Assembly (NCBI GenBank): GCA_949425635.1
Contig: CASPWD010000009.1
Location: forward strand, 1-64,000
Length of the DNA stretch: 64,000 bases
Reading direction: 5' to 3'
Origin: an uncultured Bacilli bacterium
GTDB lineage: Bacteria; Bacillota_I; Bacilli_A; RF39; UBA660
Shown here: in pieces, positions 1 to 7,127 of the stretch
Layout: every line of letters begins with the position of its first letter
Position numbering within the stretch: position 1 is the stretch's first letter
Position numbers and translations under genes: made by a program
The notes under the pieces: model-generated
What the model saw: only the letters and a program-made list of their open reading frames with translations
Told to the model about the DNA's origin: nothing
Database searches by the model: none

Positions 1-213
1 ACCCTCTACTTATAATTATTATCTATCAAACCTCGATTTCCTTTATTTTTTTAAAGAAATTATAAAAAACATAGATTTTTTCAAATGTTCTACTCTAAAA
101 ATAAATAAAATCATTTTTATTATACATTAGCAAATAATAATATGTCTTAATAGCAATTTAAGATATAAATCACCTAAGTATTAAAAAATAAAATACTTAA
201 AAAGTTATTTTTT
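1..213. other. AT-rich intergenic stretch
   Basis: Very AT-rich sequence with no convincing reading frame, RNA gene or strong hairpin. I see nothing in it beyond the promoter that begins at its right end. Confidence 0.5.
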
Positions 214-222
214 TGATATAAT
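214..222 (+). promoter_or_regulatory. extended -10 promoter for the first gene
   Basis: TGATATAAT matches the extended -10 form TGnTATAAT and lies about 31 bases before the ATG at 254. There is no clear -35 hexamer. A GGAGGG ribosome binding site precedes the ATG. Confidence 0.5.
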
Positions 223-253
223 TTTTATAAGAATTAAAATTGGAGGGAATATT

Positions 254-706
254 ATGTGGGAAAATGGAGATAAAGAATTATTAAAAAAAGTAAATGGTGT
301 ATATAAAAATAGTGTAAATGGTGGTATTAAAATTGGGATATTCGTAGGAATTATCACTATGGTAATTATTATTCTTCTTTTATTTATTTTTGTAAAAGAT
401 AAAGATATAATTAAAACAATAATAGCTATTGGTTTTTGTTATTTTCTTTGTGTTGGATTTATAGGAAGCATTTCATCAAAAAAATTTATAGAAGTTCGTT
501 ATCAAAAAGTTGTTATTACATCATTAATTACCCCTGATGAATATAACATCTATAGATATTCTTTTAAAGATGAAGAAGGTAATATTAAAGAAGCTGAAGC
601 ACTTATTAATAATAAAGAATGTGAAGGTAAATTAGGTTATTTAATGGAATGTAAAACAAAGAAAAAAAGCTATACGTATATAGCTTTAGAAGAGGATTTA
701 TTTTAA
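254..706 (+). CDS. small two-helix membrane protein of unknown function
   Basis: A 150-residue protein with a GGAGGG ribosome binding site. Residues about 25-48 (GIFVGIITMVIIILLLFIF) and about 54-73 are hydrophobic and look like two membrane helices. The remaining 75 residues form a polar soluble tail with several Lys and Glu residues, probably cytoplasmic. No catalytic motif is visible and I do not recognise the family. It stands alone between its own extended -10 promoter and a downstream terminator. Confidence 0.6.
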   Translation: MWENGDKELLKKVNGVYKNSVNGGIKIGIFVGIITMVIIILLLFIFVKDKDIIKTIIAIGFCYFLCVGFIGSISSKKFIEVRYQKVVITSLITPDEYNIYRYSFKDEEGNIKEAEALINNKECEGKLGYLMECKTKKKSYTYIALEEDLF

Positions 707-713
707 ATAACAT

Positions 714-742
714 AAGGTCAGGAAGAAGCTGGTCTTTTTTTA
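714..742 (+). terminator. rho-independent terminator
   Basis: AAGGTCAG pairs with CTGGTCTT (two G-U wobbles) around a seven-base loop and is followed by a T run, just after the stop codon at 706. Confidence 0.7.
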
Positions 743-860
743 TGTATTAAAACTATCTGTATATTTGTTTATCTCTAATAAAATTTAATTTATATCCTAT
801 TTAATGAATTAATCTTGGCTCTGGAGCTAAATTGATCTTTTTTATCTGTCTGTTTTTTAG

Positions 861-889
861 AAAAAAAGACTAACAAGAAAATGTTAGTC
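861..889 (-). terminator. rho-independent terminator of the glycosyltransferase gene
   Basis: Read on the minus strand, GACTAACA and TGTTAGTC form a perfect 8-bp stem followed by seven T residues. It lies just beyond the stop codon at 899. Confidence 0.8.
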
Positions 890-898
890 CTATTCCTA

Positions 899-2035
899 TT
901 ATTTTTTTAAATGTTGCATAGCTATTTTATAAAGTTTTTCCATTGCTTCGTTGTTTTTATTTTTAGCCATATTCTTTTTCATATCTTCGATTATTTGAGG
1001 ATTATCTGAAATTTCCTTCATATATTTATTAAACATAAACGATGTTCTAAAGCGACGACCATAGCCATTTTTAACGAAATATTTATAATTAGCTACTTCT
1101 TGACCACCACTACAATTAATCATAATAATTGGTTTTTTAAAGTATAAACTTTCTGTTGATTGTGCTCCACCTGGTTTTGATACAACAAAGTCACACATTT
1201 GTAATAATTCTGGGACATTATTAACATATCCTAAAGTCTTAATGTTCTTAACTCCGTATTGTGAAATCCATGAATCTACTTTGGCCTTAGACTCTTGGTT
1301 TTTACCAGCAACATAAATAAAATCAATGTTTAAATTACTCTTAATAATTTTTCGAATATATGGAAGTGATAGTGTTCCACCATTCCCTCCACCTCCAAAG
1401 AATAGACATATTGGCCTTACACCATCAAACCCATATTTTTTTATTGCTTTATCAACGTCGAAATTACTACTAGTTATTGGATTTATTGGAATACCAATTG
1501 GTTTGATTTTTTTTCTGTCAACACCTTTTTTTACTAGATATGCTACTTCATCTTTATCGCCGACTACTATGGCTTGCTCTCTTTTATAGCCACGAAGCCA
1601 TAAAGCATGTGCTTCGTAGTCTGTTACAACTGTAATAAGTTTTGAATGAGTTATTCCTTTTTTATTATAATAATCGATTAAACTACTACCAAAGAAATGA
1701 GTAGAAATTGTCATATCTGGATTAAAATCTGTAATAACTTGTTTCATTCTTTTATTTTTAAATAAACTCATACTTGTTTTATTAGCTATTGATGCGCTAA
1801 TCTTTGTATCAAATAAACTATATATAAATGACCAACCTGCTGGAAACTTAAGTAAAAAAAAGTCTGTTACTTTTTGACTAATATTTCCAAGAATTGGTGT
1901 TGAATATTTTAATAAGTCGATAGCTAAAATTTCTAATTCTGGATCTTGCTCTTTAAAATATGATGCTATATACTCTGCTACTGCACGATGTCCATTTCCA
2001 TACATTGCATAAGTTAATAAAATTCTTTTTTTCAT
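899..2035 (-). CDS. ugtP: diacylglycerol glycosyltransferase (UgtP / MGDG synthase-like)
   Basis: A 378-residue GT28-type glycosyltransferase. The N-terminus (ILLTYAMYGNGHRAVAEYI) is the acceptor-binding signature of MGDG synthase/UgtP enzymes. The C-terminal half carries a glycine-rich loop (LFFGGGGNGG) and the nucleotide-sugar segment VSKPGGAQSTESLYFKKPII. The family transfers glucose or galactose from a UDP-sugar to diacylglycerol at the inner membrane face, making glycolipids and the lipoteichoic acid anchor. Length fits the family and the ATG has an AGAGG ribosome binding site. Single-gene unit with its own terminator. The exact sugar and acceptor are not readable from sequence. Confidence 0.85.
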   Translation of the reverse strand: MKKRILLTYAMYGNGHRAVAEYIASYFKEQDPELEILAIDLLKYSTPILGNISQKVTDFFLLKFPAGWSFIYSLFDTKISASIANKTSMSLFKNKRMKQVITDFNPDMTISTHFFGSSLIDYYNKKGITHSKLITVVTDYEAHALWLRGYKREQAIVVGDKDEVAYLVKKGVDRKKIKPIGIPINPITSSNFDVDKAIKKYGFDGVRPICLFFGGGGNGGTLSLPYIRKIIKSNLNIDFIYVAGKNQESKAKVDSWISQYGVKNIKTLGYVNNVPELLQMCDFVVSKPGGAQSTESLYFKKPIIMINCSGGQEVANYKYFVKNGYGRRFRTSFMFNKYMKEISDNPQIIEDMKKNMAKNKNNEAMEKLYKIAMQHLKK

Positions 2036-2112
2036 ATAATACCAACCTCTTATGTTGATTATACACTAAAATTTTAAAATTTAAAACCAAAAAAAATATC
2101 AGATTTCTGATA

Positions 2113-2250
2113 TTAGTTTGAAAATACAACTGGAGTGGACGAAGTATTAATACTTTCCATTCTAGCATTTAAAGCTATTACTCCAAGAATTATAACTAAA
2201 TATAGAATTATAACTCCTACTGCATTTCTTGCCATTTCATTTTTTAACAT
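2113..2250 (-). CDS. 45-residue single-span membrane protein, divergent from lexA
   Basis: Starting at the ATG at 2250, which has a strong AGGAAGAGGAG ribosome binding site, the product is 45 residues with one membrane helix (VGVIILYLVIILGVIAL) flanked by a short basic head and a polar tail. In Bacillus the gene divergent from lexA is yneA, an SOS-induced division inhibitor with one membrane helix and a LysM domain. This protein has only the helix and no LysM. Its promoter is a perfect-consensus one with a LexA-like operator in the spacer, so it is probably SOS-induced. A role as a division inhibitor is inference from position and promoter only. Confidence 0.6.
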   Translation of the reverse strand: MLKNEMARNAVGVIILYLVIILGVIALNARMESINTSSTPVVFSN

Positions 2251-2280
2251 ATTACCACTCCTCTTCCTTTTACCACACTT

Positions 2281-2309
2281 ATTATATATCGTATATTTGT
2301 TCGTGTCAA
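2281..2309 (-). promoter_or_regulatory. consensus promoter of the lexA-divergent gene
   Basis: On the minus strand TTGACA (2304-2309) and TATAAT (2281-2286) are separated by exactly 17 bases, a perfect sigma-A promoter. The spacer contains the LexA-like site CGAACAAATATACG, so a bound repressor would block polymerase. Confidence 0.8.
2290..2303. promoter_or_regulatory. LexA (SOS) operator candidate 1
   Basis: On the minus strand CGAACAAATATACG has one perfect half (CGAAC) of the Bacillus-type SOS box CGAAC-N4-GTTCG and a second half matching at three of five positions. It sits between the -35 and -10 of the divergent gene. Confidence 0.55.
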
Positions 2310-2320
2310 TGCTTTTTCTA

Positions 2321-2332
2321 AAACATTTGTTG
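2321..2332. promoter_or_regulatory. LexA (SOS) operator candidate 2
   Basis: AAACATTTGTTG contains the core AACATTTGTT, which on the minus strand reads AACAAATGTT. The same ten bases occur upstream of the Y-family polymerase gene. It lies 14 bases upstream of the lexA -35, as expected for lexA autoregulation. Confidence 0.5.
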
Positions 2333-2345
2333 CTAATACAATTGT

Positions 2346-2374
2346 TTGACATAAAATATAGAATATGCTATTAT
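2346..2374 (+). promoter_or_regulatory. lexA promoter
   Basis: TTGACA at 2346-2351 and TATTAT at 2369-2374 have a 17-base spacer. Transcription would begin near 2381, at the GGAGG ribosome binding site, giving a very short 5' leader of about 15 bases before the ATG at 2396. Confidence 0.75.
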
Positions 2375-2395
2375 TAATGTGGAGGTAAGCGAAAA

Positions 2396-3016
2396 ATGGA
2401 TAAGAATATTACAAAAAGACAAGAAGATGTTTTAGATTATATTAAAAAATATGTTGTTGAACATGGTTTCCCACCATCAACAAGAGAAATCGGGGCTGCT
2501 CTTGGATTGTCATCACCTGCTACAGTACATACTCATTTAAAAAAATTGGAAGATGCTGGATGTATTAGGAAGACAAATTCTAAATTTAGAACTATTGAGA
2601 TTGTTGGAGAGAATGAATATGCTAAAAAGGATGAGGAAATAGTTAAAGTTCCCCTACTTGGTAAAGTTGCTTGCGGAAATCCGATTGAAGCTATTGAGAA
2701 TCCTGATGATTGGTTTACTCTACCAGCTAGTTTGATTCCTACTCGTGAAACTATTTTTACTTTACAAGCTAGTGGTGAGTCTATGATTAATGTAGGTATT
2801 TATGATGGAGATATAGTTATTGTTCAAAAGCAAAAAGTTGCTCGTAATGGAGATATTGTTGTAGCAATGACTGATGATGGTGAAGTTACATTAAAAACTT
2901 TTTATAAAGAAAAAGACTATATTAGGTTACAACCTGAAAATGATACAATGAGTCCTATTATTTTAGAAAATTGTGTTATCTTAGGTAAAGCTATTGGATT
3001 ATATAGAAGTTTATAA
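2396..3016 (+). CDS. lexA: LexA, SOS repressor and autoprotease
   Basis: A 206-residue LexA. The N-terminal winged helix-turn-helix includes STREIGAALGLSSPATVHTHL (about 28-48). The C-terminal S24-type protease domain has Ser129 in SGESM and Lys167 in GEVTLKTF, the serine-lysine dyad; the 38-residue spacing equals that of Bacillus LexA. The self-cleavage region reads VACGNP, so the scissile bond would be Cys93-Gly94 instead of the usual Ala-Gly. LexA represses DNA damage genes and cleaves itself when RecA filaments form. ATG with GGAGG. It probably controls its divergent neighbour and the Y-family polymerase near 17.7 kb, which share operator-like sites. Confidence 0.97.
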   Translation: MDKNITKRQEDVLDYIKKYVVEHGFPPSTREIGAALGLSSPATVHTHLKKLEDAGCIRKTNSKFRTIEIVGENEYAKKDEEIVKVPLLGKVACGNPIEAIENPDDWFTLPASLIPTRETIFTLQASGESMINVGIYDGDIVIVQKQKVARNGDIVVAMTDDGEVTLKTFYKEKDYIRLQPENDTMSPIILENCVILGKAIGLYRSL

Positions 3017-3030
3017 GGAAGAAGGTATAA

Positions 3031-3060
3031 AAAAACTTAATCGATCGAGATTAAGTTTTT
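3031..3060. terminator. bidirectional terminator between lexA and the rhomboid gene
   Basis: AAAAACTTAATC pairs perfectly with GATTAAGTTTTT around a six-base loop. It has T runs in both directions and lies between convergent genes. Confidence 0.85.
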
Positions 3061-4224
3061 TTATTTTAAAAATAACATAACAATTAATGCTGTCATAAAT
3101 ATAGCTAGACATATAAAGCCATTTATTTTTTCATATGATTTTGAACGTCCATCTATTCCAAGAGCCATGGTAGTTAAGATTCCACCAATTAGTCCACCTA
3201 TATGTGCTAGATTATCAATGCCTGGAAAGATAAAACCTATACCTAAGTTCAAGATAATGATTGGAATAATTTGATTTCTTAGAGCACTTCCTAAATATGT
3301 ACGATAATGATAACCAAAATATAGTAAAGCTCCAGAAAGACCAAATATTGCGCCAGATGCTCCTACAGCTACTGTATTGGCTGGTAAAGCAATAGCAGAT
3401 AACAATCCTCCACAAATTCCACTTACTATATAGATAATTAAGAATTTAAAACGTCCTACAAATGTTTCTATTTGAGTACCTAATATATATAGTGAATACA
3501 TATTAACTAGTAGATGAGCCAATGATACATGTAAGAACATATGAGTTATAAGACGCCATACTTCACCTAGTTGTAAATATATTTTACTATTAGCTCCTAA
3601 GAATGCTAAAGTATTTGGATTCACCTCATTTAGAGCTCCTAAACCGTCAAAGTAACAAGTTACTGCAAACATAATGGCACATAAGACAATAATTATATTT
3701 GTAAAAATAATTTTCTTTGGTTTAAATGTTCGCTCATATACTTTGTTTTCTTTTTCTGTTTTTTCGTTAATATCTTTAGTTACATTAATAATTAAGTCTA
3801 TACCTGTTGTGTCCTTTAATAATTTTTCATTAATATTAGGAAATGCTTCTAAAATTTCTTCTTTTTTAATATCTGAAGCATCTTCTTCTAAAGCAACAGG
3901 AACAATATTATTCGTACCCTCTAGCTCCAAATCCTCATTCACATCTAGTAAAATATTTAGAATATTTACTTTAAATGATAATGTTTTCTTTTTTATTTGT
4001 TTGACAATACTTTCTATTTTAAAATAATCATAGTTTAATTGTTCTTTGTTAAAGATATTGTTTGAGTTAATTCTAATAATACGATATGGCCCATTTTGAT
4101 TTTCTAACCATATTTCATCTTTAACACCATTAACAACTATTGGATTATAATTTTCTTCAGTTACAAAATAATGAACTAATTTCATTATAATTTCGTCTTT
4201 TTTATTCATAACGACTGTACTCAT
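3061..4224 (-). CDS. rhomboid family intramembrane serine protease
   Basis: A 387-residue protein. The first 165 residues form a soluble acidic domain, followed by about six or seven membrane helices. Rhomboid hallmarks are present: HVSLAHLLVNMYSLYILG (the H-x3-N oxyanion-side motif), GASGAIFG with the nucleophile Ser, and NLAHIGGLIGG with the catalytic His. Rhomboids cleave membrane proteins within or near the bilayer; the substrate is unknown. The overall form (long N-terminal domain plus GASGA core) resembles the larger GluP-type rhomboids of Bacillus. ATG preceded by GGAGGAAT. Convergent with lexA and sharing its terminator. Confidence 0.9.
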   Translation of the reverse strand: MSTVVMNKKDEIIMKLVHYFVTEENYNPIVVNGVKDEIWLENQNGPYRIIRINSNNIFNKEQLNYDYFKIESIVKQIKKKTLSFKVNILNILLDVNEDLELEGTNNIVPVALEEDASDIKKEEILEAFPNINEKLLKDTTGIDLIINVTKDINEKTEKENKVYERTFKPKKIIFTNIIIVLCAIMFAVTCYFDGLGALNEVNPNTLAFLGANSKIYLQLGEVWRLITHMFLHVSLAHLLVNMYSLYILGTQIETFVGRFKFLIIYIVSGICGGLLSAIALPANTVAVGASGAIFGLSGALLYFGYHYRTYLGSALRNQIIPIIILNLGIGFIFPGIDNLAHIGGLIGGILTTMALGIDGRSKSYEKINGFICLAIFMTALIVMLFLK

Positions 4225-4386
4225 AATTATTCCTCCTTTATCATTGTATAATAAATTAATTGAACTTTCAAAGAATAATAACTTTTTTAATAATTTTTTA
4301 TATTTATTATGACTTATTTAACTCATACTTTTATTTATTCCTACATAGACTTTATTATAAAGTATAAATTATTTAAGAGGTGAAAA

Positions 4387-4719
4387 ATGTTCTATTTACT
4401 TATTATTTACTTATTTGTTTTATGTTTATTAACTTTTTTATTTTGTCATATTATTTATGAACGAAAAATGAAAAACGATTTATTCTTTTTTGTAATATCT
4501 AATTTCATTCTATCCTTTTCTTTTTTAATATTTTTATTTTATTATAATGATTATCTTTTTAGTTTAGTTAATGTTTTCTTTTTACTTTTAAATACAATTT
4601 TTCTGAGCTATGAAATAAGAATGACTTATGATAAATATAAGATCCTTTCACTTCCCTATTTAATTTATATTGTATTTATTTTTTATCTTATTGTAGATCT
4701 TTATCTAATGAATCTATAA
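4387..4719 (+). CDS. very hydrophobic small membrane protein
   Basis: A 110-residue protein made almost wholly of hydrophobic and aromatic residues, predicted to form four membrane helices with short charged loops (YERKMKND, RMTYDKYK). An AGAGGTGAAAA ribosome binding site precedes the ATG. Its last 32 bases overlap the 3' end of the convergent rluD. No family recognised. The extreme Phe/Leu/Ile content partly reflects T-rich DNA, so coding status is probable rather than certain. Confidence 0.5.
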   Translation: MFYLLIIYLFVLCLLTFLFCHIIYERKMKNDLFFFVISNFILSFSFLIFLFYYNDYLFSLVNVFFLLLNTIFLSYEIRMTYDKYKILSLPYLIYIVFIFYLIVDLYLMNL

Positions 4720-5587
4720 AATTTTGAAAATATTCAGGGAGAGGTGCTTCAAAATGCATCTCTTTTTTTGTTATCGGATGAATAAAATCCATTTTATAAG
4801 AATGTAAGAATTGTCCAAATTCTGTAGCTTTTTTTGTGTTGTATACTGGATCATTATATATTGGATATCCAATATAATTCATGTGTACTCTTATTTGGTG
4901 AGTACGCCCTGTTTTTAGAATACAACTTACTAAAGTATAACCATTGTATTTTTTTAGTACTTTCATATTAGTGATGGCTTCTTTTGAATTATCGGCTGTT
5001 ACTGTCATACGTTTACGATCTTTAGGATCACGGCCAATTGGAGCATCAATAGTTGCAGAATCGTGAGGGAAATTTCCACATATAAGAGCAATATATTCTC
5101 TTCTTATATTTTCGTGATTTTTAAAGTATTCTGTTAAAATAGCATGAGCTTTATTATTTTTAGCTACTAGAAGAAGACCTGATGTATCTTTATCAATACG
5201 ATGAACAATTCCTGGACGCTCTTCCCCATTTATATCACTTAAATTATTTGTATAATGCATAAGACCATTTACTAAAGTATTGTCATAATTTCCACTTCCT
5301 GGATGAACAACTAAGCCGCTTGGCTTATTAATTACCATAATGTCATCATCTTCATAAATAATATCGATGTCCATCGCAACTGGAACAATATCGCTTTCTT
5401 CTTTAAATCCGTCTAGAATTTCGATTTCATCGTCAAGTTTCACTTTGTAAGAAGCTTTTTCTTGTGAGCCATTTACTTTAATAAAACCGGCATCTAACAT
5501 TTTCATGATTGTAGAACGAGAATGTTCCGTATTATTTGCTAGATACTTGTCTAGTCTTTCTTGATTTTCTACTACTTTGATTTTCAT
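4688..5587 (-). CDS. rluD: 23S rRNA pseudouridine synthase, RluD family
   Basis: A 299-residue protein. The N-terminal S4 RNA-binding domain (about 10-60, RLDKYLANNTEHSRSTIMKML) is followed by an RsuA/RluD-type catalytic domain with GIVHRIDKDTSGLLLVAK, whose Asp is the nucleophile, and the later GRTHQIRVHM motif. It converts specific uridines to pseudouridine in large-subunit rRNA. The start has AAAGGAG eight bases upstream and lies 56 bases inside lspA, so translation is probably coupled; the lspA-rluD pair is a common Bacillota arrangement. Which uridines it modifies cannot be read here. Confidence 0.92.
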   Translation of the reverse strand: MKIKVVENQERLDKYLANNTEHSRSTIMKMLDAGFIKVNGSQEKASYKVKLDDEIEILDGFKEESDIVPVAMDIDIIYEDDDIMVINKPSGLVVHPGSGNYDNTLVNGLMHYTNNLSDINGEERPGIVHRIDKDTSGLLLVAKNNKAHAILTEYFKNHENIRREYIALICGNFPHDSATIDAPIGRDPKDRKRMTVTADNSKEAITNMKVLKKYNGYTLVSCILKTGRTHQIRVHMNYIGYPIYNDPVYNTKKATEFGQFLHSYKMDFIHPITKKEMHFEAPLPEYFQNFIDSLDKDLQ

Positions 5588-6038
5588 TTACATCTTCTCC
5601 TTTAAAAACGGCATATATAAGTAATATAATACCAAATACAATAGCAATATCAGCTACATTGAATACTGGGTAGTCATATTTAAAAAGATAAAAGTCTAAG
5701 AAGTCAGTAACATATCCTGAACTAATACGATCTATTAAATTACCTGCAAGACCACCACAAAGCAAGCCAAAAGCAATATTATTACGAGTATTTTTTTTGA
5801 AACAATAAATAAAATGATATATTAAAATGATAGCAATAATTGTTCCAATAACAATGATGGAACTATGGTTACTAAATATTCCCCAAGCTGCTCCTTCATT
5901 ACGACATAAAGTTAAATAAAAAAAGTTAGGAATTACCTGAATACTTTTATTTAATTCTAAAAATAAGGTTGCACACACTTTAGTAAGTTGGTCAATAGCT
6001 AGAGTAATAATACCAAATAATAATATTTTTCTATTCAC
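5532..6038 (-). CDS. lspA: lipoprotein signal peptidase (signal peptidase II)
   Basis: A 168-residue membrane aspartyl protease with four predicted helices. The signature segments are CRNEGAAWGIF, NLIDRISSGYVTDFLDFY (first catalytic Asp) and FNVADIAIVFG (second catalytic Asp). It removes the signal peptide of prolipoproteins after lipidation, for example that of the cyclophilin lipoprotein at 16.1 kb. The start codon is GTG behind a GAGGTG ribosome binding site. The 3' end overlaps rluD by 56 bases. Confidence 0.95.
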   Translation of the reverse strand: MNRKILLFGIITLAIDQLTKVCATLFLELNKSIQVIPNFFYLTLCRNEGAAWGIFSNHSSIIVIGTIIAIILIYHFIYCFKKNTRNNIAFGLLCGGLAGNLIDRISSGYVTDFLDFYLFKYDYPVFNVADIAIVFGIILLIYAVFKGEDVNENQSSRKSRKTRQVSSK

Positions 6039-6069
6039 TTTTACACCTCTTTTGTAAACGCCTTGCGTT

Positions 6070-6078
6070 ATTATATCA
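6070..6078 (-). promoter_or_regulatory. extended -10 promoter candidate for lspA-rluD
   Basis: TGATATAAT on the minus strand lies just upstream of lspA. A small perfect hairpin (AACGC, three-base loop, GCGTT, at about 6057-6069) would form at the start of the transcript. Confidence 0.45.
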
Positions 6079-6300
6079 TATATTAACTAAAATTACATCA
6101 TCTCCTATTTTAGTGATATTTTCAAAAGATATTTTAGTATCACTAAGAGATGCCATGAATTTCTTAAAAGATTTTTTCTCCTCAACAATAAGAAAAAGAA
6201 TGTCTCCTTGTGGACTTATTTCGGCATCGACGATACGACCTACTTTACGACCATTCTTGGTACTTATGATATCTTTTTCTTGAAGATCTGATAAATACAT
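6076..6300 (-). CDS. YlmC/YmxH family PRC-barrel protein
   Basis: A 74-residue protein starting MYLSDLQEKDIISTKNGRKVG, the PRC-barrel pattern of the YlmC/YmxH family, which is annotated as sporulation-associated in Bacillota. The first strand motif KDIIS..GRKVGRI..AEI is intact. A small soluble protein with no catalytic residues; the family's biochemical role is not established. An AAGGTGAT ribosome binding site precedes the ATG. The lspA promoter lies at its stop codon, so the two genes may be separate units. Confidence 0.75.
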   Translation of the reverse strand: MYLSDLQEKDIISTKNGRKVGRIVDAEISPQGDILFLIVEEKKSFKKFMASLSDTKISFENITKIGDDVILVNI

Positions 6301-6369
6301 ATAATCACCTTCTTAATTATATGCTGAATAATTGCTTTATAAACTATAGCTTATATAAGGAAAGTATTT

Positions 6370-6915
6370 TTATTCAATAGGACAATTTTCTATATTTTCT
6401 TTAGTTTGTGTATAATTAATATTGAATTTTGTTTTACTTGTTATATCTTTTGGTACTAATATTTCATATACTCTATTTTTTATGGAAGATAAGTAACAAA
6501 GACAATTATTGGTTGTAAAATTAAAAGTTACTTGGTCCTCTACTTTAGAAAAGTTATTATATTGGAAATCATCTTGACAAGCTGTTTCAGCTATAATTAC
6601 ATATACATAATTATTTTCTTCAAAATCTTCAGCAGTTAATTCGTTAGTTCTAATAATTTTATACTCATTAATTATTGTTTGATATTCATTATAATTGGAT
6701 ACAAGAATTATTTTGCCACTTTGATAACTAGGAAAAGAATTTAAATTGGTATCATATTTTGTATTCTTAGTTTGAAAGTATTCAAAATTGGTTTCTTTTA
6801 TGGTTGGCATTGAAGTAAAATTGAAATTACAAAATATTATAGAAAGACATATAATAAAGATGGTTAATACAATTGCTATTTTTACTAAAAGATGAGTACT
6901 TATTTTATTTAGCAT
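6370..6915 (-). CDS. membrane-anchored extracytoplasmic protein, unknown
   Basis: A 181-residue protein with one N-terminal membrane helix (about 11-30, VKIAIVLTIFIICLSIIFC). The rest is polar, Asn/Thr-rich and probably outside the membrane. A Cys in the first third of the outside part (ETACQDDF) and the later NNCLCYLS and ENCPIE could form disulfides. No lipobox with correct spacing is evident and no family recognised. It is next to the 67-residue gene at 6924 and follows an AGGTGAA ribosome binding site. Confidence 0.6.
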   Translation of the reverse strand: MLNKISTHLLVKIAIVLTIFIICLSIIFCNFNFTSMPTIKETNFEYFQTKNTKYDTNLNSFPSYQSGKIILVSNYNEYQTIINEYKIIRTNELTAEDFEENNYVYVIIAETACQDDFQYNNFSKVEDQVTFNFTTNNCLCYLSSIKNRVYEILVPKDITSKTKFNINYTQTKENIENCPIE

Positions 6916-6923
6916 AAATTCAC

Positions 6924-7127
6924 CTATTCCTTTAAATTTTCTTCAGTTAATTCTTGAATATCTACTAGAACTTCTTCAGCATTAGTTAAATCGTTTGAAC
7001 ATAAAAAGTCACTAGCACTTAGTATCTTAGACATAAGTTCATCTTGTTTCATTAATTCTTGTTCTTTTTTATTTTGATTATTATTATCGTAAGTTGGAGA
7101 AAATGAAAAACTATTTGTGTGGTCCAT
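6924..7127 (-). CDS. small acidic protein, unknown
   Basis: The ATG at 7127 has a perfectly spaced GGAGGTG, so I prefer it to an in-frame GTG at 7136 that lies on that ribosome binding site. The 67-residue product starts MDHTNSFSFSP, has a polar Asn/Gln-rich linker, then an acidic helical stretch (DELMSKILSASDFL, NAEEVLVDIQEL) that could be a coiled or helix-hairpin interaction segment. It overlaps the end of the upstream zincin-like gene by 17 bases, implying translational coupling. Function unknown. Confidence 0.6.
   Translation of the reverse strand: MDHTNSFSFSPTYDNNNQNKKEQELMKQDELMSKILSASDFLCSNDLTNAEEVLVDIQELTEENLKE

Noticed and set aside
1326-1589. Open reading frame opposite the glycosyltransferase gene
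   Set aside because: No ribosome binding site and no protein character; it is a shadow of the real gene on the other strand.
2135-2377. Plus-strand frame across the lexA-divergent gene
   Set aside because: It runs through both promoters and lacks a ribosome binding site.
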